A DNA stretch of 64,000 nucleotides from Fasciola hepatica (Eukaryota; Platyhelminthes; Trematoda; Plagiorchiida; Fasciolidae), in assembly GCA_948099385.1 (NCBI GenBank), contig CANUEZ040000209.1:992001-1056000 (forward strand). Reading direction: 5' to 3'. The position numbers and the translations under genes are program-made. The notes under the pieces were generated by a model, which saw only the letters and a list, made by a program, of their open reading frames with translations, had not been told where the DNA came from and searched no databases. How positions within the stretch are numbered: position 1 is the first letter of the stretch; every line of letters starts with the position of its first letter. Below are positions 1 through 11,426 of the stretch, in pieces.

Positions 1-1020
1 GTACAGTGCTTCCATCAATTTCGGTGGTCACTTCCGGTTTCAATTTGCGATTTGGATATTATTTCTAATGAATCATTAAACTGACCAATTTCAGGATATC
101 TTCAATCTGTCTGGATTGTTCATAAGGGAATGCCTTGGTTTTACTTAGGCCCATAAATAGAGAAGTGATGGAACATAGGATTGGATCGGTGTGCGAGAAT
201 TTGGTTGTTAGTGTTCAAAGCGAAAGCGAAAGCGGAATCCTATTTGATGATTGTGCTATGACATTTAATGTATCTGTTGAACAAAGCGTTGAGACCCACA
301 TCGGATAGCCTTGTGGTTTGCGTGTTCGACTGACAATCGTTCACCCCAACCCTTGTTCGTGTCGCCGTGTGGGCTCTGTCCATGTGCAATGCTAATGATT
401 CCCTTAGCGGATCAAATAGCTGTACAGTGCTTCCATCATTTCCAATGGTCAGTTCAGTGTTCAAGCTGCATGGAAAATCATATTATTCAAATCTAGTCTG
501 CTACTGCTCTATTGCATTGTATGAGCAATCTGTGTGGATTGTTCATAAGGAAATGCCTTGGCTTTTCTTAGGCCCAAAAATAGAGAATTGATGGAACATA
601 GGATTGCATCGGTGTGCGAGAATTCGGTTGTTACCGTTCAAAGCGAAAGCGAAAGCCAATGATAATTTGGGGATTTTGCTATATCATCTAGTGCATATGT
701 TGAACAAAGCGTTCAGACCCATATCGGATAGCCTTGTGGTTTGGGTGTTCGACTGACATTCGTTCACCCCAACCCTTGTTCGTGTCGCCGTGTGTGTTCT
801 GTCCATGTTCAATGCTCATGATTCCCTTAGAGGATCAAACAGCTGTACAGTGCTCCCATAATTTTCAATGGTCAGTTCAGTGTTCAAGCTGCATGGAGAA
901 TCATATTATACAAATCTACTCTGCTACTGCTCTATTGCATTGTATGAGCAATCTGTGTGGATTGTTCATAAGGGAATGCCTTGGTTTTTCTTAGGCCCAT
1001 AAATAGATAAATAATGGAAC
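1..1020. repeat. Tandem (satellite-like) repeat, unit about 422 bp
   Basis: The same words recur at a fixed spacing. The word gtacagtgcttccat starts at 1 and 422 and, with small changes, at 845. The word cgttcaccccaaccctt starts at 338 and 761. The word cgaaagcgaaagc starts at 221 and 644. The spacing is 421-423 bp, giving about 2.4 units, the first entering from outside the window. The middle of the first unit (about 20-110) differs from the other two. Short ORFs recur in the units only because the units repeat; they are not credible genes. The array stops at about 1015-1025, where the direct repeat begins. Confidence 0.88.
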
Positions 1021-1910
1021 ATACAGGAGGATGCCGAATTACCTATTCTTTTAGGAATATTTCCTGTTGTTCCCTAATATTCCCCTGTTCATCTTCCTTG
1101 TCCTTCGATAAAAGTTCAAATTTCTTCACCGATGATAGGCGAACTTCAGTCAATTATCTTTCATACCATAATCCAAATGAGCAATGTGTTACATTTTTGC
1201 ACTTCATCTGACGAAATACACTACGTTTGCGAACCGAAACCGTATCTGACTCCACTCATCACTTACATATTGATCTATCCAAGTGTTAAACTCGCGCATC
1301 TAGACAATCCATTTGTCTTTTCACCCTCACCCACCTGAACATCCACAGAGGCCCTGCTAATGTTCATGTGACACAAGTTCTCACAAACCAGATGAAAGAC
1401 TTGACTGAATTTCTGAACAATGTTGGCTGTGGGATTTTTGCCTTTCAAATTTTGTGAATGTCCTGTTAAGTGAATAATTTTGGAACTGAAGTACGGATGT
1501 ATGCCAATGTGAATGTCTAACCAAATGAGGATAAATCACAAATAACGAAATATGAGGTTATACACAGCCTTGAGCATATATATTTGGCATAAACATTCAC
1601 ATTGTCACAGATAGCTGAAATACCAGTTTTACGGATCTCCCGTTGGCAGCTCCAATTTGAATATGATTAAAAATATGTCCTTAGTTTGAATTGGTGAATT
1701 TAATACACTCCAATCAAATTACAAAAGTTTTAAAAATGAAGATGTCAAGGGTATCCACGCAGCACTGGAAGAAAATACTAATGATAGTTTTTGTTCAATC
1801 TACTTTGCCTGTTCTAGGTGATCATAACTCAGTAGACTTTGATCACATTCAATGGTCTCTTATCAATTCACAATATTCCGCATTTCTCGAACATGTAACA
1901 CTCATTTATA

Positions 1911-1948
1911 CACACACTCACACATGTACACACATGCACACTGAAACC
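1911..1948. repeat. CA-rich microsatellite
   Basis: Imperfect (CA)n run mixed with tcacacatgtacacacatgc. It is conserved in DR2 at about 57660-57692. Confidence 0.8.
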
Positions 1949-2151
1949 TTACTCAATCTATTTAACGCAACCTGGACTATACCCATTTAGAATTGATTTG
2001 AAAAAAACTTTCAAGTAAATTTGCTGAACTATCACTATGATTAGCGTAACCATAACATAGCTTTGGAAAATCATGAGATCGATTTGAGAACCGAGAGCAA
2101 TTTTTCTTTTTCCCTACGGTGAATGATATCTCCTTAGTCAACCGCCCACAA

Positions 2152-2172
2152 GCATCATCATCATCATCAGCA
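2152..2172. repeat. CAT trinucleotide run
   Basis: Five consecutive cat units followed by cagcat. The DR2 counterpart at about 57905-57922 is shorter and interrupted, showing slippage since the duplication. Confidence 0.75.
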
Positions 2173-3389
2173 TTCGGCTCATCGACATAGAACAGAAATG
2201 AAAAAATATGAATCACAGTAACATGTGAAACATATCGGCACTCCGTTCCGTTGGATAATACCTGTTGAATTTTTTTAGTTCTCATCCTAAAAAGTAGTTA
2301 CTCAAGAAACGCATTTATTCATAACCAATGTGTACCGAATGAGTGCAGTATAGTTGAGCCCATTTTTCACTAAAATATGGCTACCATGGTCCTCATAAAC
2401 ATAGATCCTTTGAATCAACAGGAAAAAAATTATCCGTTTAAACGTAACCTGTGGCACCTCACATTAGAATTTTAAAATCCGAGTACTACTTCACGTGGAT
2501 GTGCTTATTTCCAATTATTAGTATATTCCTTTTCTCCGGATGGAAACTGCAGAAAACAGAGCACGCAGTAAGTCGAAACTGGTGGAATATTCTGGGGAAA
2601 ATATCGAAGTCTCGGATCATCATTGGTGGTAGACAGTAATACACTGTCAGCTAGCTTGTTATCACATTTGAACTGTTGTGATCGTATGCGCTTCACTACT
2701 CCAGGTTTTAGGGTCTGATTGCCGTCTATCCCTAATAAAACATAATACATTGGGTCATCTAGACTATGAGGTACTGAAGATCAAGCATTTCTTTAAAAAA
2801 AACCAACAGAATACCAATTTACTTGCAACTGACAACAATCCCGAATGTTCGAATTGCTAACATTCAAGTCAGCTGCTGGAGTTGAAATTGGTATTGAACA
2901 AGCAATTCTTACGGTATCCTACTTCATCTGTCAAACGTTTTTCATATTTGAAGCAGTCTATCGGTCAGTACTTAAAGAGGCCGAATCGTGTGGGGTCCTT
3001 ACGTTTTGTGTACCCTTCCTAATAACCACAAATACAATAAACGGACAAGATGCACTATTTATCGCGTTCCTCAAAAAATAGGGCCCAATCTGCACTACTT
3101 CATGTCGTGGGGAGATTCATGGAGATGAACACTGCGCACGAGAGGGTTCTCCCCTCCATCTATCCCAGAGTGATTGCAGTGGGAAATACTAGAAAGCTTG
3201 TGTTGACGGAGCACAGAGTAACTACAATTAGTATGTGCACGATCATTTGCGCAACTGGTGTAACTTTTGACACATTTTGTGTTTCTTCCTAATTGGCATT
3301 AGAACGCCGAATGAGTACATGAAAACACAGGCTGGTAAAAAAAAATTGAATACTTATGCAATGCGACGGTCGAGAAGCGATCAGGACGA

Positions 3390-3761
3390 TCACATGCGTA
3401 CCCTTGTGACAGGAACAAACTCGTTGCAGATTTCCGAGCAATCGACTACATGCTGATATCTATCCGTGGATAATCTTCGTTTCACGAAAACTTTCACTGG
3501 TGAGAAATATGACAGCATAGAAAATTTACGGTGTGGGAAATGTGTCCAGACACCCATTGTTCGATTAGATTTTCGCTGATTTGCGTACTGAGAAGTACAG
3601 AAATAGTCCGACACAGAATACAGTTTAGATGGGTATGGACAAATCTGGCGATTTTTTTCACGAAGTAAATTACACTCCTTATCCTTGCAACAATGATCCT
3701 TATGATTCTTGTCATCGCTTTCAATTTTTCCCTGGAAGTGCAACTTCGTGACTTGGGCCAC
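3390..3761 (-). other. 123-codon open frame just downstream of the PLE-A endonuclease, function unknown
   Basis: This frame is open for 123 codons in both DR copies and differs at only about two residues between them. It is basic and has several cysteines. A second 76-codon frame overlaps it. It follows the PLE-A endonuclease tail on the same strand, so it is most simply read as 3'-terminal PLE sequence that happens to stay open. I recognise no domain. The low divergence matches the rest of the repeat and does not show selection. Confidence 0.3.
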
Positions 3762-5985
3762 GGAAGCTAAAGTGCTTGCACAAATTGTTTCTCAGCGCAC
3801 AGGGGACGATTGCAGAGTCGAATACTCACGGCTTCGGCTGTGGCCAAGATGCGACACTTGACAAGTCTTGATTGCTTTCCTCGGACATTGTAAGTGGTGC
3901 GAACAGCGTTTATCACCTAAACTGAGTGGTTTGAGTCAGCAAGGTGTGAACAAATAGCAGTCGTAATTGTCTTAATTGCTCCCGTGTTCAGGCAGGCCGG
4001 GTGGTGTTCACGAACGCGTTCGGATAAGCGCCGAGTCGTGTGACCAATGTAACTAATTTCACAGGAACAGGTGAAAGAATACACGCCAAACGAGGTTGCA
4101 GAACTCGGCACTATGTCCTTCAATCGAAAACACACTATCGGTTTGGAAACGAACAGGATTTGTAACTGTGCCGCGTAGATTGATCTATTGATTACTCCCG
4201 ATTATCTTCGTTGAATAATTTCGGCTTCTAAGTCCCCTTTGAACGGCAAACGCACATAATATACCTTCTTAGCGGCTCCTATCTCCTTTGATTTCTCTTC
4301 ACTTTCTTGCATCGTCTTGTCGATAAATCGTTCAGGATAGTCGTTACTTAGTAAAACACTCCGCAGAAGAAAGAGTACATTTCCTATTGTCTTCGGTGCA
4401 GGTATTTCATGCTCTGTTAACTAAGCAAAGTATAAGATTCCTCTTCATTTTACGGGGCACAAAGCTGTGAAAATGGATGTATTGTCCGTTTCATGTAGCT
4501 TTTCTATGCACTGATAACTGAACGGAAAAACCACTCTGACGGCTTAGGCATACGTCAAAATACGATAAACTATTGTCATTTTCATCTGCCAAAGTAAACT
4601 AAACATTTGGATGGGCAGAGTTAAAATTGTTAAGAAGCAGGTTTGGGCCCAGATTAGTGTCTAGCACACATATGATAGCGTCTACGTATTGTTTGTACAA
4701 AGTAAAATTTTGGATTATGGGTTCAAGTTAATTATTTTCAAGTTTTGCCGTGAAAATATCGGCAAATATTGGTCCCAAAGGTTATCCCATTGCAACTCTT
4801 CCTTCTGACGATAGATTTCTCCATTGAACTGGAACTGGATATTATGTGTGCAGACATATAGTCACCGTTTCAATTCATCCAACGGGATACCCAAATCGAT
4901 TCCGTCACTCTGAACGTAATCTCACAGATAGTTGATTATTGCACTGATCGGGACATTTATGAACAATGAAATTACATCAAGTGATATCATTCGTTTTCCT
5001 TCTAGATCCAGGTTCCTCACAATTTCTACAAAATGAAATGTGTCTTGCAGATTGTGTCTATAAATTCCCACTCTTACTGGTTCCAATGAGCCAGTCAACC
5101 ACTTTGCTGCTGCGTGACATAGAGAGTTACACATATCCTAAATTGGTCTCAATGAAACGCCTTCTTTGTGTACCTTCGTTAGACAGTATACTCTGGAAAT
5201 TATCGTCTCTGTCGGTCGTTTTCTTTCGAAAGTTATCGCGCCGATCATTCCTTTCTGCTTCAAGGATCTTATTCTCGTTGAAATTGATTTTTCTATCTGA
5301 GACGTCTTATCCTTCTCAGATGAGATCTTGAGGAACTTGAAGCCATCACTCACTATCACCTTCATTTTCTCTGTATAATCCGATTTATTGAGAATTACGA
5401 TACCCACACCGTTATCTGGTTTTGACAACATTATTTCTCTATTAGCCTGCAATTCTTTTAGGCTCTCCAGGTGTTCCGACGTCAATAATCCTTTTTCCAA
5501 TAGTTCGTTTTTCGCGATATTGTTAACATGAGTTCACGAACAAGGACTTCAGTTTCTCTAATTCCTGAGATGAGGGCGGAACAAGACCTGGTAGCTGATC
5601 AAACAGGCTTTCAAACTCAACTTCTATATCCAATTGTTTAATCTCATTTCGTTGAACAGCAAACATTTGGCCCTAGGGATAACACCTCAAGCAATGTCTT
5701 GTTCAAGCTTATGGATGACAAATTATGGACGAATTTCTTCGGACCTGTAAGGAAATCACCAATCAGTTTGTTCAGATTGATACGTTTTCGAAGTTTAACA
5801 AATGTCCATTCCACTTGTTTGTCAACAATTGACTGAATATGGACAACGAACATTTCCTTTTCTTCTGGCGTCAGCTCAGCCAGGACTCGAGATCATTTCA
5901 CAAAATTACCCTTCAATTCCGGCACTCGACTTGACACAGGATCTCTTTCATAAAGCGCTTGGCGACGCAATTATACAGTGGTGAT
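3750..5985 (-). pseudogene. Penelope-like element A (PLE-A), copy 1: RT plus GIY-YIG endonuclease relic
   Basis: Read on the minus strand, the parts lie in the order usual for PLEs. First comes an N-terminal stretch (about 5853-5644). RT fingers follow, with KPDNGVGIVILNKSDY and KVHKEGVSLRPI (about 5430-5138). Motif A is SLDVISLFINVP (about 4985-4940). The catalytic box lies at 4678-4689 and reads YVDA where the family has YVDD. A linker follows, with FNSAHPNV and SVHRKAT. The GIY-YIG endonuclease lies at 4135-3917, with GVYSFTCSC and YIGHT. A tail (SIRLCNRPLCAEKQ) ends near 3760. Several frameshifts and stops break the reading frame. The extreme N-terminus seen in DR2 is missing here. In the family, RT and endonuclease support target-primed reverse transcription; this copy cannot encode an active protein. 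Confidence 0.92.
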
Positions 5986-6019
5986 GTTAACCCGTTTCTT
6001 TAAAAGCAATAATTATTTT

Positions 6020-7235
6020 ATTTTGTATTCATGGCTGTTTGACAGGTGAGGAAATTGTAGGTTGCGAGCATGTTCAACGATTGTTCAAGCGTTAAAATGA
6101 TGGATGGTCACACTTGATAATCCAAACGTTCCAGTGACATTTCAAAAACAAATAACATTTCTCGACTTGTAACAATGATTTAAAAAATAACTTTCAAATG
6201 GAGAGTGGTATACTTTAGCCTGAAACGTTGTGATCCGAGGTAATAAAACTGTTGACCAAGTGTTGTGAACTCAATCGATTTATCAATAATAAGGCACTTT
6301 TAAGAGAACGGGAACTGAAAACAACTCTTCCGTTTCAATTGTGTCTATTTTGGTGTTTTACCACGGTATAAAACCTGGACTTTGTTCCACAGGGCAAGCT
6401 CAATGTGTACAACTGACACGCTGGATGGAGAATGCCACACCTTGTTCAAAGCTTTTGAGGCCAACGGATATACAAAGATGTCTATATACAAACTCTCTGT
6501 GCCACTTTCGGGTAAAACGACGGGTTTTATTTACAATTCTCCAGCTTCGCCCCAGTGGCTTGCAAACGTGGATTGGTCAAAACTATCTTCAACAGAGCCC
6601 AGAAAATAATTACAGAAGATCAAATATAAAACGAAGAAGAGTTCATAAAAAGAACGCTGCTGGCCAACGGTTATCCGGTAAGCTTTATCAGACAACAGCA
6701 GAGGCCGAGACTTGTGCGCGCAAAAACAATGAACGTGGAAAAGTAGCAAGTTTGTATTACTTTTTCTTTTAAAGTAGATCATTTATTCAATCAAATTAAT
6801 TGTAATCTCAAGTCAGCTCTAAGGTACACATACACAGCGGCGCAGTTGCTTTTGCTGCAGACGACCAATAGGTTATGTTTTCAAAATCACTCAAAGAGTC
6901 TTCCTGATCCCAATGTCTCACATGTTGTCTATCTGTTCACTTGTAGTTGCGGTGACGCATACATTGGCAGGACGGATCGTTGCTTGACTCAACGAGTGTC
7001 AGAACACATACCCAAATAGCTGTCAAACGTGAGGACGCAATCTGCTGGGGCAATACACAATGAAGTGAAACTGCCAGCTTCTCGATTGGAAGACACTTGA
7101 TTGCATCAGGTCACAAAGTTGACCTGACTCAGTGTTTCAAAGCATTGTTGCGTAATCCAACACCGAAACTATAACCGTTCAGTGAAGCTATTCTAACCAT
7201 GATGCATCAGCCAACACTCTGTGCACAAAAACGAT
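6020..7235 (+). pseudogene. Penelope-like element B (PLE-B), copy 1: RT C-terminus, linker and GIY-YIG relic
   Basis: This is a 5'-truncated PLE on the plus strand. It begins near the end of the RT, where PVTFQKQITFLDL (about 6125-6170) matches the family's '..LPFLD' position. It continues through a linker (about 6455-6700), whose better copy in DR2 reads KRGLVKTIFNRAQKICTEDQ. It ends with a GIY-YIG domain from about 6924: VVYLFTCSCGDAYIGRTDR then RVSEHIP. The C-terminal endonuclease part runs to about 7225. Many frameshifts interrupt it. Its endonuclease differs clearly from PLE-A (CGDAYIGRTDR against CEISYIGHTTR), so the two belong to different PLE lineages. It lies 5'-to-5' with PLE-A. Confidence 0.88.
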
Positions 7236-7444
7236 TGACCCAAAATGTTTGTTTACTCTGGCGTTAACACGACAGACTTCACTGTCCCCAACGTACGTAC
7301 TGTAAGAGCATTCGATCGTGCCTATTTTACTGTTGAACTTACCCCCCTAATGTACCATGTATATACACTGACACGCTTTACGTCCGCGGTTGACAAGAGT
7401 AAACAAAATGCTTGCATCTTGCGACTTATGTATTCTCTCTATTC

Positions 7445-7760
7445 TCATGAATCACAGGATCAACGGGAGTAGCTGACGCTGCATGAAATGAAAGTGAGTG
7501 GTTCATGGCTCGTAATGCACTCAACCCCATGATAGATGGACTATCGACTGAAATCAGAAAGTGGACTGGAAAGTACGTCTGCTGCTTGGATTGCACCATC
7601 AGGGTCGTTTCACCCAAATGCGTGAAGTGATGGCCTGTCACATCCTGAATGCGTATATCAGTAGGTTTTATGTTTGTCCGGGGAGAAATTATCCTCAGCA
7701 CCTTCTCCGGAATGATGGACTCACAACTTCCCGTATCCACGATGAGCTCATGTTAAAATC
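7445..7760 (-). pseudogene. Gypsy-1 copy 1: retropepsin (aspartic protease) fragment
   Basis: The minus-strand frame contains ELIVDTGSCES, the aspartic-protease active-site loop with its DTG intact. About 70 residues on it has MGLSALRAMNHSLSFH, the usual end of this protease in Gypsy polyproteins. In the family the protease cuts the Gag-Pol polyprotein. The frame follows the gag relic on the same strand (7760-8505) with an in-frame stop between them. RT, RNase H and integrase are absent: at about 7440 the element meets DR1, so it is truncated at its 3' side. The same family recurs at 47345-50405. Confidence 0.85.
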
Positions 7761-8505
7761 TGCATTCCAATGACGTCGGTTTGTACAGGAATTGATAGTT
7801 CTGACCAGCGGTCTTCAATGTATAGATGGGTTTGATATCTTGGGGTTTATTTGTTTCACTCACCTCTGTAATGTTGCACTTGGATCCCCGGCATACCTTT
7901 CGTATGTGGCCAGTTTTGCCAAATGCATGGGATACGGCTTGACAGAACAGACACGTTGGACGTAAATGAAAACCCCTTTTTGACACGAATATGTGTGTTC
8001 TCGGGTGTGATGACAGATTTGATGCATCAGATTGCTCACAAATTCTGCGACCCCTGAAAAGTTCAAGCTCTTTTGTTCCAGCAACCGCCGCTGATTCGTG
8101 ATGTTGTCGATTCCAGCATTTTATCAAATACGAAGCATTTCCTCCAAACGATCTCCATAATTGCAGCTGGTAGCCTGCTGAGTTAGTTGTAGGGAGAATT
8201 CGCGACAATACACGTTTTGACCTTTCTTCAGTGAAATGAATTTTGCGCTAACGGTAGGCTGGCATAAGATGTTTCTGTAGGAGCTCTTTTAGTTTCTCGA
8301 ATGGTAGTTTTGCGGGCTCGTCGGCGTATGCCAAGTTCTTCAACAACGAATACGAATCGCGGCCATCCGTATTAGGGAATCAAGCCGACTGGTCTTGCTT
8401 AGCTACTTTATGAATACTGCACCAGAGCTCGAATCGTTCGATACACTCTTCGATTTGGGATGGATTATTGTGTAAGTTGATGTGTTCAAGCGGTAGTGAC
8501 TCCAT
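7760..8505 (-). pseudogene. Gypsy-1 copy 1: gag relic with zinc-knuckle-like region
   Basis: The apparent gag start codon is at 8505 (minus strand), followed by MESLPLEHINLHNNPSQIEE, and lies about 14 bp inside the LTR edge. Downstream are IERFELWCSIHKVAKQDQ and then, after stops and a frame change, the region around 7990-7890 with CLFCQAVSHAFGKTGHIRKVC. That resembles the nucleic-acid-binding Cys/His knuckle of Gypsy Gag, although the cysteine spacing is not a clean CCHC. In the family Gag forms the particle and packages the RNA. Order and strand (LTR, gag, pro) fit one element. At least two stops break the frame. Confidence 0.82.
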
Positions 8506-8520
8506 GCTAGGATACCAGTT
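8506..8520 (-). promoter_or_regulatory. Putative primer-binding site of Gypsy-1
   Basis: Reading the minus strand away from the LTR edge, the first bases are CTGGTATCCTAGC, immediately followed by the gag ATG. A TGG directly inside the 5' LTR is the standard start of a tRNA primer-binding site. TGGTATC resembles the initiator-Met type, but I did not match it to a specific tRNA. The leader is extremely short, so the site probably overlaps the gag start. Confidence 0.5.
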
Positions 8521-9182
8521 GTAGGAATGGTATCTAACCTGCCAGTCGTTCGTAATGAAACAACCTGACCCTCACTACGCTCGTTGGAAGAACAACGAGA
8601 CCAGAAAAGAAATGCAATAATGTATTCTGTTGTATTTGCCTGGTGTCCACTCGCTTATCTACAAAAATAGGCATGAATTCATTGGCAGATAACGTCATGG
8701 ACAATCACAAGACGACTTCGCTGTACCTAGACGATCTAACTGTTTCGGCCTGGTTTTTCTCGATTAGCTGAATACGAAAAATGAAACTATAGCGCACTAG
8801 ACTGCGTGTGGAGATTGTCGAATAACTACCACAGCATTCTGTAGAATAAACATGTCTAGATAACCGGAATATGAGGACTGAAGCAAGAGCTGCGTAAGCC
8901 TTGGGTAATATCACTAGTAGTGACACGAAGATGGTTATCCAAGCAGTGACCTGGAGAGGAAATGGGGCATTGAACACAGTCAAGATTTCTCGGTTTCAAA
9001 AGATGTTTGACTGATCGCCAAAATTGGTCCGACCAGTCTAGGCAGTACCCTGTGGTATTAGACCCAGACTCCCTCTTCTGACTTACACCTTTAGTGTAAC
9101 GCGCTTCACAGTAATAAACACAGTACGTAAGCTACCTTCTTCCCCGTGGGGCGTAAGGGAATTACAGCGGTAAACCGTTACA
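8520..9182 (-). mobile_element. Gypsy-1 long terminal repeat (5' LTR), about 663 bp
   Basis: On the minus strand the block starts TGTAACGGTTTACCGC (at 9182) and ends ATTCCTACA (at 8520), giving the TG...CA ends expected of an LTR. It lies directly upstream of a primer-binding-like site and gag. Its 3' part (8520 to about 8800) matches a second stretch at 47345-47625, next to the integrase end of another Gypsy-1 copy, which supports the LTR call. I saw no clear target-site duplication, as the other end of the element is lost. Confidence 0.8.
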
Positions 9183-9239
9183 CCCCTAACATGACACCCG
9201 GGCACAGGGAAGTATTCGGCCAAAAGCGACACTGTTGGT

Positions 9240-10920
9240 TATTCAAATCTCTATCATTTTTATCACAATAAAATGCTGTACCGATAAAAGGGGAGCGATG
9301 GAGCAATCGTTCAAAGATGTTCAATTTACTGCAGACTATGGGTTAAAGAGGGCCCGTCAATATGCTGGATGGTCCTTTGTTGAACCCGGTCAAGAAGGAG
9401 GAGAGGAGTCGACGAAGCTCAAATCAACACGTGACTGGGGTTTTCAAGTGTGGGACGAATATAGGCTTAATGCAGCAGAAGATGAGCTGGTATAAAGAAG
9501 CGTCTGGTGCACAACAGAAAACTAACTTCGTGGCCAGCACCATGAATGAGCTGAGATATGACAGGTGAGCAGCATGAACAATGCGTTGTAACTAAACTTA
9601 GAATAGAGACTGAATCTGGGAAAGGCAGCGCAGCAGACTCAAAGGAAAACTGTGGGGAAAATGAGTCATGTTTTTAGAATTCGAGAGGAACGAGATGTTG
9701 AGAGCAATAAGTGTAGCATGATTGGGTGAACAGCACGAGAAGACAAATTTGAAGGCAGAATCTAGAAACACTAAGTACATTATGATCACGATTGATGTTA
9801 TTGTCGGTCTTGTGAGGAGTGCAGTAGGGAAATGAAGAATAAAGAGCGGCATCATCAGACAAATAATAGAATGGGTTGAAAGTAGTGGAAGGAACGTAAT
9901 GGCAGATAAACGAACGAGAGAAGGCGCAGGTACTGAACTTTGGAGGACGCCAGGATTCGCGGGGAATGGCTAGAACTGGACCCCATCAACTCGGACTGGG
10001 GATGATTGGCCTGCTGAGAAAACGTGTTGTCCAAAACGCGAGAGCGCGAGTGAACCCGAAAATGCACAGGTCCCCAGAAGAACTTCGTGTAGAACCCAGT
10101 CAAGGGCTTGATAAAAGTCAAGCACAAACACGTGCATTTCATCGTGATTGTCAAATGCACTCGGCCAGGAGTGCAAGACAAGAGCCAGCAGAGCACAGTT
10201 GCAACGGTGAGGTCGGAATCCGTATTGGCAATCGAAAAGTGGTTCTACACGTTCGACAAACATACGCATTCGGTCTTAGATGACAGTTCCAAATACTTCC
10301 AAGAAACTGGAGTGAGAAAAACTGAATGACAGAGAATTAGGTGAGAAAGACCGCTGCACCATTAGAATGGGAATAATCAAGGAAGGTTTCTAAATGGATC
10401 AAGATTGGCAAGATGAACAAAAAGAGTGAGAGAGAGACGACGAAGAAAAGAAAGCAAGGGAAATATAAAGAAGGAAAGATCCAGAGACAGAGATAGAGGT
10501 GAACAGGAAAGGAAGGGCATACATTTTGAGGACGATGGGTGATAAGCCATCTGAATCGAGTGGTTTGTATAAGGGATCGTCTGAGTGTTAACATGAGACA
10601 TATAATTGCAAACAGAGGGAAGCTAAAAGACTGGAGGAGTAAGATTAGGGAGTAGGGCGGAATTGGAAGCAAACGGGCGTACTGGAAACCTCGGCTTTCT
10701 CGTTTGGTTCGCAAACACGAGCACCAGAAGAATAATGGACAGGAGGGGAATTCGAAGGGCAAGGTTTTAGGCGATTGCTTTGGCAAAGAAATAAAACGTT
10801 CGACTACTGCTTCAAAGACTTGGAGATTTGAATTTTCGACGTTTGGAAAAGTGTGGAATAAAAAATTTCGTAACTTGGAGAACAACTGCGATGAAGTTAG
10901 AAACGGAAGTGGCAAATTTC
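9240..10920 (-). pseudogene. Jockey-type LINE, copy 1: reverse transcriptase relic
   Basis: On the minus strand, 10269-9970 encodes an RT segment with CQYGFRPHR, ALLALVLHSW, FVLDFYQALD (motif A, aspartate kept) and VRVDG. A frame-shifted continuation at about 9865 reads YYLSDDAALYSSF, the catalytic box with both aspartates kept. Further on (9500-9290) the DNA matches, in the same relative order, the 3' half of the plus-strand copy at 51400-52990. Upstream (10915-10300) a pyrimidine-rich sense strand gives a 192-codon hydrophobic frame that is probably a composition artefact within the 5' part of the LINE. Multiple shifts and stops make it non-functional. Confidence 0.8.
10380..10620. repeat. 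Purine-rich (plus strand) tract within the LINE 5' region
   Basis: The plus strand is dominated by gagagagagacgacgaagaa-like sequence. The other Jockey copy has a pyrimidine-rich counterpart on the plus strand (about 51420-51780), so the bias follows the LINE's own sense strand (pyrimidine-rich). Confidence 0.65.
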
Positions 10921-11426
10921 GAAGTTTAACAAAATATTTCCGAGGAGGTCACGAAAACCGTCCTCGTGTGGAGAAATTTATAAACTGCTCGATAAGTAGT
11001 TGATTTCTGAAAAAGGAACTATGGGAAGTTGTGGATCAACGAACGCCGCTATGTGCAACAGACCAGACGTAATAAGGTGAACGACGACATGCAAACCACA
11101 CGACTGCTCCTCCGTCGGATAATGACTGTCTTCAAGTCAACAGGACAGCGATTTTGCAACCAATCAGGTTTGTAACATTTGGATTTTTTATCACTATCCG
11201 AAGAAGCAGTTCCCAGGAAACAACTTTCGAACGTTTTACCCAAACACGTATTGTGGATCATCTCTCTATGCGGTGTTCGGTAGACAATACATGAAGTAGT
11301 TTTAAAAAGCGCCACCGATCTAATGGTTCAGTCTGAGAATGTTAGTGAGGGTGGTGAATTTGTAGTCCTCCTGTGAGTAAGCAGACAGAGTAGAAGAGCG
11401 TGAGAATGTGTGTGTGTATTGTATAT

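Larger units (their letters stand above)
1031..3389. other. Non-coding part of DR1; no gene recognised
   Basis: Short ORFs occur on both strands but none resembles a known family. Between the two DR copies many of their differences change amino acids, as expected of non-coding DNA. The stretch holds a CA-rich microsatellite and a CAT run, listed separately. Part of it could be the 3' untranslated tail of the PLE on the minus strand. Confidence 0.6.
1031..7440 (+). repeat. Long direct repeat, copy 1 (DR1)
   Basis: The segment starting gccgaattacctattctttta at about 1031 is repeated in the same orientation from about 56782. The offset is 55749-55751 bp for most of its length, so small indels are few. 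Sampled stretches differ by roughly 1-3%, and the endonuclease stretch 3917-4135 encodes an identical peptide in both copies. Homology fades near 7440, where Gypsy-1 sequence begins. DR1 lacks about 0.2 kb near 5985 that DR2 has at about 61735-61960. The repeat includes non-coding DNA (1031-3390) plus two PLE relics, so it is a segmental duplication and not two independent insertions. Confidence 0.92.

Noticed and set aside
311..994. Three overlapping ORFs with similar peptides in the first kilobase, looking like a small paralogous gene family
   Set aside because: They repeat because the 422-bp tandem unit repeats; the frames are short and drift between units.
9235..9495. 86-codon ORF that resembles a minus-strand ORF at 52806-52564, suggesting a conserved protein
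   Set aside because: Both are antisense to the 3' half of the same Jockey LINE; the resemblance is that of the LINE itself.
10337..10915. 192-codon minus-strand ORF with hydrophobic segments, superficially a membrane protein
   Set aside because: It comes from a purine-rich plus strand (pyrimidine-rich sense strand), which depletes stops and gives Leu/Phe/Ser-rich translation. It lies within the 5' part of a Jockey LINE.
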